A stretch of 11,080 bases of DNA from Candidatus Cloacimonadota bacterium (GTDB taxonomy: Bacteria; Cloacimonadota; Cloacimonadia; Cloacimonadales; TCS61): assembly GCA_027064945.1 (NCBI GenBank), contig JAMOPB010000271.1:1-11080 (forward strand), in the 5' to 3' direction. The notes below the pieces were generated by a model. It did no database searches, was not told where the DNA came from, and was given only the letters and a program-made list of their open reading frames with translations. Every line of letters starts with the position of its first letter. Position 1 is the first letter of the stretch. This document shows positions 6,415 through 11,080 of this stretch, in pieces. The translations under genes were made by a program, and so were the position numbers.

Positions 6415-7472
6415 ATTAACTCTTGTTTTATCTTTTCTATATATTTTACAGCTCTTTCAGTGCTTTTGCCATCGTTGAAATAAAATATATTAGGAAGCAT
6501 CTCTTTGTATGCTTGCTTATATTTTTGTAAAGCCAGAGCATTTGCTATCATAGCATTAATATTTTCTTTCCCTGTATAAATATCTACAATTTTCATAATA
6601 TTCATATTATCCGGCATATTATGGAGTTTTGAATAACCGTTTTCTGCCACAATAATCGGTTTTCCGGTGATAAGATATTCATATAAAACAGATGAAGTAT
6701 CGGAAATCATAATATCTGAAACCATAAAATCATCCATTGTATCAGATTTAATCAAATCGGAAGAATCAGAAAAATAGAGATTTTTTATACCTTTAAATTT
6801 TGCCCAAAGGTTCAATAGATGAATTCTTTTTGTATCATGATAATGAGGTCGAATTATCAAATTGTATTCTTTGGTGATTTCTTTTGCAAATTTATAAGCA
6901 TATTTTTTAAAAGTTCCATTTCCAAATCTCCAAGTTGGTGCATATAAAACTGTTGGTCGGCTAAGATCTTTCATTCCAAGGCGAGCATAAACTTTTTGTT
7001 TATCGATTTGATTATTTACAATTGCATCAAAGCGAGGATTTCCAATTTTAATTAAACGCTCTTCTGGAATGTTTTTTCCCACATCATGCAACTTTTTTGC
7101 CATTTTGGGACCCGGCAAAAAGAAGTAATCAAAGGAATCCATATAAGCACCTTTTCCACCGAAAACTTTGTCTCCTGAACCATGTCCAAGGTAGATTGTT
7201 TTACAGTTTTTATGATCAATATTTAGTTTTCTGGCTGAATGAGTTAGAATTATCCCTTTTAGATCATTTAGATGATTGTAATCTCTTACTAAAACCGGCG
7301 GAGTATTCAGGAAATTTTTATTACCATTATCAGCATTTGATCCGCGTAGATAATATTTGAATTCCCACCAATTACGATTTTTATACACAATGAAGGTACC
7401 GCCAATTTTCTCATATATTGGCTTGGAATAAGAAAATTGATAGATTTGTTTACCATAATAATATATGTTCAT
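6411..7472 (-). CDS. CDP-glycerol glycerophosphotransferase family protein (copy 3)
   Basis: A 353-residue member of the TagB/TagF-like family, expected to act on a CDP-activated alditol and a lipid-linked acceptor at the cytoplasmic membrane. It keeps the full motif set: TIYLGHGSGDK with His97, GNPRFD 144-149, VLYAPTW 175-181, IIRPHYHD 206-213 with His210, MISDTSSVLYEY 255-266, and NDGKSTER 333-340. The residues just after H-G (S-G-D-K) resemble the H-G-T/S-x-x-K signature of classical TagB/TagF enzymes more than the other copies do. There is no basic C-terminal tail, unlike copies 1 and 4. The ATG lies 9 nt after the licD-like stop with AGGA 7 nt upstream, and the stop overlaps the next start by 4 nt, so it is clearly part of the same operon. 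Confidence 0.88.
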   Translation of the reverse strand: MNIYYYGKQIYQFSYSKPIYEKIGGTFIVYKNRNWWEFKYYLRGSNADNGNKNFLNTPPVLVRDYNHLNDLKGIILTHSARKLNIDHKNCKTIYLGHGSGDKVFGGKGAYMDSFDYFFLPGPKMAKKLHDVGKNIPEERLIKIGNPRFDAIVNNQIDKQKVYARLGMKDLSRPTVLYAPTWRFGNGTFKKYAYKFAKEITKEYNLIIRPHYHDTKRIHLLNLWAKFKGIKNLYFSDSSDLIKSDTMDDFMVSDIMISDTSSVLYEYLITGKPIIVAENGYSKLHNMPDNMNIMKIVDIYTGKENINAMIANALALQKYKQAYKEMLPNIFYFNDGKSTERAVKYIEKIKQELI

Positions 7473-7481
7473 AAATTTATC

Positions 7482-8078
7482 CTAATTTTGAACAATCGCT
7501 TTATCATCGGTTTTAAAATTCCAAGTTTTTTGCGGAGTTTTCCAATCTCCGTAACGATATCTAAGGTAGTCATCATAATTTTCGGGAATCATGTATGGTT
7601 TACCGTTGAAAGTATGCCAAGAAAGCTTATTAGTAAGCTTTGCGGGAGAAGATTTTAATACGGGAGATTTCACGCCAACAGTCCAAAACAAATCATCACC
7701 GATTTGACGTTTCACAAAAATATCAAGCATGACTTCGCCTTTGCGTAAAAAAGGTTCATAATTACGAACTTTAATCATGCGAAATTCACCTTTTTTAAAA
7801 GGTCCGATATCTCTTTTAAATCGTTTTATACTAATTCTATATCCCTTTAAAATCAGTCTGGGGATAATTTTGAATAGTTTAGTTTTATCTGTTTCATTTA
7901 TACTGATATCCATATCATTATCCCAAGGTAAAAGTCGATCTTCTCTTATTATTCCAAGTAAAGTTCCACCTTCAAGCCAATAGGGAATATCAGCTTGCTC
8001 CATTTGTGAAGTTACATCATGTAAGATCTTATGTGCTATCTCTATATTTTTTCCTACCAATCGAGTTTTTCCGGCCAA
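7482..8078 (-). CDS. LicD-family phosphotransferase (TTG start)
   Basis: A 198-residue LicD/fukutin-type nucleotidyltransferase-fold enzyme. LicD proteins transfer phosphocholine, or a similar phospho-alcohol, from a CDP carrier to a sugar of a surface glycan or teichoic acid. Key motifs: LEGGTLLGIIR at 35-45, the metal-binding PWDNDMDI at 51-58, MLDIF at 117-121 with Asp119, and the closing YLRYRYGDWKTP at 171-182, which is very typical. The start is TTG at 8078-8076, supported by AGGAG (complement of 8084-8088) 5 nt upstream. The first ATG is at codon 26 and would leave only nine residues before the LEGGTLLG motif. It follows the LicC-like gene by 8 nt and its ribosome site overlaps that gene's stop, suggesting coupled expression. 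The phospho-alcohol moved (choline, ethanolamine or other) is not determined by sequence. Confidence 0.92.
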   Translation of the reverse strand: MAGKTRLVGKNIEIAHKILHDVTSQMEQADIPYWLEGGTLLGIIREDRLLPWDNDMDISINETDKTKLFKIIPRLILKGYRISIKRFKRDIGPFKKGEFRMIKVRNYEPFLRKGEVMLDIFVKRQIGDDLFWTVGVKSPVLKSSPAKLTNKLSWHTFNGKPYMIPENYDDYLRYRYGDWKTPQKTWNFKTDDKAIVQN

Positions 8079-8083
8079 AATTT

Positions 8084-8088
8084 CTCCT
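8084..8088 (-). promoter_or_regulatory. ribosome binding site for the TTG-started licD-like gene
   Basis: On the minus strand AGGAG lies 5 nt before TTG 8078 and shares its first two bases with the TAG stop (8087-8089) of the LicC-like gene. This strong site at ideal distance is the reason for choosing TTG over a later ATG. Confidence 0.7.
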
Positions 8089-8842
8089 ACTTTTTATCAA
8101 ATATTCTTTCGACTAAATTTGTTCTGGAAACATGAGCACGAATCAATTCAAGATCAGGATGGAAATCTATTTCACCCCAATCAGATTCATTGCACATTGA
8201 ATAATGCACATGATAGCCTTTATCGATGATTTTTTGAATAGCTGCAAGATAGAAATTGTTCATGTTTTTTGGATTGCGAACCATCTCTTCCAAAGTTTCC
8301 AAATATATTTTTGGACCATGACCGGAAAATTTGATAATTCCGACAGATTCAGCATTTGCTCTATCTAAATCGATAGTTTTGCTTACTTCTTTTACTGTAT
8401 TGTTTTCTATTACCACTTTCATATCGTCAGAATCATATTCATCTTTTTCATCAGTGACCATTGTGATATTCTCATTGCTTTTGAGTAAGTTTTTTATAAT
8501 TGAGCTATCAAAAATGTCATCACCATTAATTGTGATAAAATCATCTTTCATATATTCTTTTGCCATCCAAACAGAAACCAAATTATTGGAAATATCATAA
8601 AAAGGATTATAAACTGTTTTTATATTAAAATCTTTTTCATACTCTTTTACTTTAGCTTCAATTTGTTCCGCTCTATACCCGACAATAATTACCACATCAG
8701 TTACGCCAGCATCCTGAAGTGCATGTAATTGAGTTTCTAAAAGTGTAAGTCCTTGTCCTATATCTAACAAACTTTTAGGTGTATTTTTTGTGAATGGATA
8801 TAATCTTGTTCCTTTTCCGGCTGCAATAATTATCGCTTTCAT
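8087..8842 (-). CDS. LicC-like cytidylyltransferase (sugar/choline-phosphate NTP transferase)
   Basis: A GT-A-fold nucleotidyltransferase of 251 residues, close in size to phosphocholine cytidylyltransferases of the LicC type, which make CDP-choline from CTP and phosphocholine. Motifs: IIAAGKGTRLYPFT (5-18) with the nucleotide-binding glycines, TPKSLL (21-26), IVGY (53-56), NPFYDISNNLVSVWMA at 79-94 (the part most reminiscent of LicC), NGDD 106-109 for metal binding, ESVGIIKF 165-172, and DWGEID 221-226. Direct linkage to a licD-like gene supports a CDP-alcohol product that LicD then uses. A sugar-1-phosphate or inositol-phosphate substrate remains possible. A GGAG ribosome site lies 5 nt before the ATG, which overlaps the preceding stop (ATGA). 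No choline kinase (LicA) or choline permease (LicB) gene is in the window. Confidence 0.88.
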   Translation of the reverse strand: MKAIIIAAGKGTRLYPFTKNTPKSLLDIGQGLTLLETQLHALQDAGVTDVVIIVGYRAEQIEAKVKEYEKDFNIKTVYNPFYDISNNLVSVWMAKEYMKDDFITINGDDIFDSSIIKNLLKSNENITMVTDEKDEYDSDDMKVVIENNTVKEVSKTIDLDRANAESVGIIKFSGHGPKIYLETLEEMVRNPKNMNNFYLAAIQKIIDKGYHVHYSMCNESDWGEIDFHPDLELIRAHVSRTNLVERIFDKK

Positions 8843-9933
8843 TGTTTCTCCTTTTTCATGATATCATCAATTTTTTCTTTTACACGCATTGCAGATTTTC
8901 CGTCTAATCCTGTAAAGAAGTAATCTCTGTATTCGGCTAATTTTTCTTTCATTTTAGCAGTTGGGTTCAGTGCTTTTTCTACTGCCGGCAAGAGGTCATC
9001 CGGTTTGTGCATGTGTGGGAAAGCACCTTTAAGCCAATTTTTCGGGTCAATCGAAAGAACCGGCATTCCATCGGAATGTTTCAATTTTTCATAAGGCAGA
9101 ACATATATGATGCCATGTTTTCCCAGTGCTAAGAATTCATTTACCACACTTGATGTGTCAGAAATCATCGTATCTGCCATAAATAGATAAGGATAGATAT
9201 CAAAATCATCTTTATCTATCAAATAGGCATCTTTATTTTTTTTAGCTAATTTTTCATAAAATTTATGCTGTGAATGGGGAACATATTTGCCTTGCCAACT
9301 GTATGGATGCAATTTTATCACAACATTATATTTCGGAATCAGGTCTGTGATTTTTTCTTGAACGAATTTTATACAACTTGGTTTATAAGAAGGTGCAAAA
9401 AGCACGGTTTTCTTATTAGGATCAATACCAATTTTGCTTTTTAATTTCTTATTATCAAAATATCCCGGTTGGAAAAAAGGATCTAATTTAGGAATTCCTG
9501 TTACGTAGAAATTGTCTTTCTGCTTTGTATCAACAGATTTTATATAATCATACCAATAATTTCCTTCTAAGAATACATGATATTTATAATCCGGTTGGCG
9601 CATTAGATTGCGTATGCGTAAAGTTTTTATGCCAACTCCATGATCCAAGTGAAACCTTTGAGTTTCTCCATAACGTTCAGGATTTTTTAAAGCATCACCG
9701 CAAATCACAGCATCGAAGCCATTTGTTTTATCTGTTAATTTATAGCCTTTTTCAAGAAGCTTTTTAGCTATTTCTTTTTTTTCATTTATTAAAAAAATTC
9801 CCAAAAATCTGCGTTGGTCTTTGCCTATATTTATGTAAATATCATAATCAGAATCTTTAGCGAGTTCATCATAAACAGGTTTCAGCGAATTAAGATAATA
9901 TTCTTTTTTTAAATCAAATAGTACTTTTATCAT
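8839..9933 (-). CDS. CDP-glycerol glycerophosphotransferase family protein (copy 2)
   Basis: A 364-residue TagF/TagB-like enzyme with the family motifs in order: RFHLDHGVGIKT with His98, GIPKLDPF 146-153, VLFAPSYKPS 177-186, VVIKLHPYS 204-212 with His209, MISDTSSVVNEF 256-267, and LDGKSAMR 343-350. In place of the APTW/APTH of its paralogues it reads APSYKPS, and the H-G is preceded by Asp (LDHG), so it belongs to a different subgroup of the family. It has no basic C-terminal tail. The ATG shares one base with the previous stop (TAATG) and the end overlaps the LicC-like start by 4 nt. Expected to work at the inner face of the cytoplasmic membrane on a CDP-alditol; donor and acceptor are not known. 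Confidence 0.88.
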   Translation of the reverse strand: MIKVLFDLKKEYYLNSLKPVYDELAKDSDYDIYINIGKDQRRFLGIFLINEKKEIAKKLLEKGYKLTDKTNGFDAVICGDALKNPERYGETQRFHLDHGVGIKTLRIRNLMRQPDYKYHVFLEGNYWYDYIKSVDTKQKDNFYVTGIPKLDPFFQPGYFDNKKLKSKIGIDPNKKTVLFAPSYKPSCIKFVQEKITDLIPKYNVVIKLHPYSWQGKYVPHSQHKFYEKLAKKNKDAYLIDKDDFDIYPYLFMADTMISDTSSVVNEFLALGKHGIIYVLPYEKLKHSDGMPVLSIDPKNWLKGAFPHMHKPDDLLPAVEKALNPTAKMKEKLAEYRDYFFTGLDGKSAMRVKEKIDDIMKKEKQ

Positions 9934-10976
9934 TATCTCATATAACCTTTTTTAAATTTTTCATGGTAATGCAATTGCATCTTACGAACCAGATTAAGCG
10001 GTTTTCTTTTTTTAGGAATCAAGTCATTTTGCATTACATCAGTTAATGTTTCAATAATTCTGCCACTAATATTCCCATCTAAGTAAGGATTTATCTCTGC
10101 GAGATGTTTTTGGCGATTGGCAGAAAACTCATTGGGATTTTCCAAACAACGATTAATTGCAGGGCGCAATTCTTCCGGAGAATCAATATTTATTCCTTTA
10201 TCAGCTCTGGCTTGAGTTTTGTAAGTGATAATAGGTTTATCAAGAACCATAAATTCATAAATCACAGAAGATGTGTCTGATATCATTAAATCGGAAGCAT
10301 GCAGATAAGGTGTTATATCATTGGAATTTATAATTTGAATTTGAGGATGAGCAATAGCGAATTTCCCAATAATTTCTTTGTTCATTAGCTCATGGAATTT
10401 TACCAACCAGATTTCATCTTTGGCAATTTGTTTGGGAATAATTGGCATCAAAGCGGAAGCAGATTGCATTTTAGTAGAATGTGTCGGCGCAAAAAGAATG
10501 ATTTTTCTATTATCTGGTAATCCTAATTTTTGTTTCAAATTTTGAGTTGGATAATTTATTATATGATCTACTTTTGGCCAGCCGGTTTCTCTTACCATGA
10601 AATATTTATATTTAGCCTGAAGTTTATTGAATTTTTCAGTCACATAAGGCCCGCTTGTAAGATATAAATCAAAAAAGTGTCTTATTTTATAATGAGAAGG
10701 TTTTTCAACTCCTAAACCGTGAAATATTTCAACTTTTATTCCCGGTAAACGATAATCAACAAAATTTCCGGGACAGATTACAAAATCTGCAGAATACGCA
10801 ATAGCTTCACCCAAGAAAGTGAAAATTTCAAATTCTTCCCAGTATTCCGGAAGATTATTATGCACCTTTTTTGAAACCAAAAAGGCAAATTCAATCCCTT
10901 CTCTATTGAATTTTCTCACCAAAGGTTCTACAATTGGAATTGAATAACTTTTCGATAGATAAAATAATATCTTCAT
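9933..10976 (-). CDS. CDP-glycerol glycerophosphotransferase family protein (copy 1)
   Basis: A 347-residue family member, first of the four in transcriptional order. Motifs: EIFHGLGVEKPSHY at 83-96 with His86, GWPKVD 132-137, ILFAPTHS 160-167, LVKFHEL 191-197 with His195, MISDTSSVIYEF 231-242, and LDGNISGR 299-306. A basic tail from about 321 to 347, with alternating Lys/Arg and hydrophobic or aromatic residues, could attach it to the membrane as in copy 4. The ATG follows the ABC transporter stop with no gap (TAG then ATG). GGAG (complement of 10983-10986) 6 nt upstream lies inside the transporter's last codons, so translation is probably coupled. Like its paralogues it presumably adds a phospho-alditol, or primes such a chain, on a lipid-linked acceptor. 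Confidence 0.88.
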   Translation of the reverse strand: MKILFYLSKSYSIPIVEPLVRKFNREGIEFAFLVSKKVHNNLPEYWEEFEIFTFLGEAIAYSADFVICPGNFVDYRLPGIKVEIFHGLGVEKPSHYKIRHFFDLYLTSGPYVTEKFNKLQAKYKYFMVRETGWPKVDHIINYPTQNLKQKLGLPDNRKIILFAPTHSTKMQSASALMPIIPKQIAKDEIWLVKFHELMNKEIIGKFAIAHPQIQIINSNDITPYLHASDLMISDTSSVIYEFMVLDKPIITYKTQARADKGINIDSPEELRPAINRCLENPNEFSANRQKHLAEINPYLDGNISGRIIETLTDVMQNDLIPKKRKPLNLVRKMQLHYHEKFKKGYMR

Positions 10977-11080
10977 CTAATTCTCCGCAAATTGTAGATT
11001 ATAAAGCTGCTGATATCTTTCACTTGTTTTTAGTAATTCTTCATGTGGACCAATTCCTACAATTCTCCCATTATGCATAA
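10977..11080 (-). CDS. ABC transporter, C-terminal fragment (cut by window edge)
   Basis: Only the last 34 complete codons are present, read leftwards from the edge to TAG at 10979-10977. The visible residues include NGRIVGIGPHEELL and, near the end, YQQLYNLQF. This is the standard closing segment of exporter-type ABC ATPase domains (MsbA/PglK/lipid-flippase kind): G-x-I-x-x-x-G-x-H-x-E-L-L followed by Y-x-x-L-x-x-x-Q. Walker A, signature and Walker B lie outside the window, as does the membrane part, so whether it is a fused half-transporter is inferred from the tail type. It abuts the first glycerophosphotransferase gene with no gap, which makes it the likely exporter or flippase for the polymer or its lipid-linked intermediate. 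Confidence 0.82.
   Translation of the reverse strand, partial: MHNGRIVGIGPHEELLKTSERYQQLYNLQFAEN

Noticed and set aside
5994..9767. Several plus-strand frames of 64-89 codons across the polymer operon
   Set aside because: All lie antisense within genes that carry conserved family motifs. None has a motif, and their composition is that of complement frames.
1..11080. Mobile elements, CRISPR arrays or phage genes
   Set aside because: No transposase or integrase motifs, no regularly spaced repeats, and uniform composition throughout the window.

Overview
The window is AT-rich (roughly one third G+C by eye), uses the standard code with TGA as a stop, and looks chromosomal. A lipoprotein signal with a lipobox and an OmpA-type peptidoglycan-binding domain point to a diderm (outer-membrane) bacterium. 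The combination of OmpA/FecR surface proteins with a TagF-like cluster would suit an uncultured FCB-type lineage such as Cloacimonadota. That placement is an impression and cannot be proved from this window.

Left part (1-5134). Two co-directional plus-strand genes come first: coaE (dephospho-CoA kinase, last step of CoA synthesis) and, 2 nt behind it, a small lipoprotein of unknown role. Convergent to them is a 10-TM EamA/DMT-type permease. Divergent from the permease, behind a near-consensus sigma70-type promoter, is an endonuclease/exonuclease/phosphatase-fold hydrolase whose start is moved here to 2304. A 293-nt non-coding gap with a diverged 20-nt direct repeat precedes a 582-residue exported protein with an unusual order of domains: OmpA-like, FecR-like, Ig/Fn3-like modules, and a C-terminal hydrophobic segment.

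Right part (5224-11080, all minus strand). A tightly packed operon is read from the right edge towards 5224: tail of an ABC exporter, two CDP-glycerol glycerophosphotransferase-family enzymes, a LicC-like cytidylyltransferase, a LicD-family phosphotransferase starting at TTG, and two more glycerophosphotransferase-family enzymes. Junctions are a 0-nt abutment, 1-nt or 4-nt overlaps, or 8-9 nt gaps. The operon ends at a hairpin with a perfect 13-bp stem (5161-5204) shared with the convergent FecR/OmpA gene. Its promoter lies outside the window.

Taken together the minus-strand genes look like a surface-polymer locus whose visible enzymes all handle CDP-activated phospho-alcohols: four TagF/TarL-like polymerases or primases plus a LicC/LicD pair for phosphocholine-like decoration, with an ABC transporter as likely exporter. 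No classical sugar glycosyltransferase is seen. A teichoic-acid-like phosphodiester polymer in a probable diderm is the most interesting content here.
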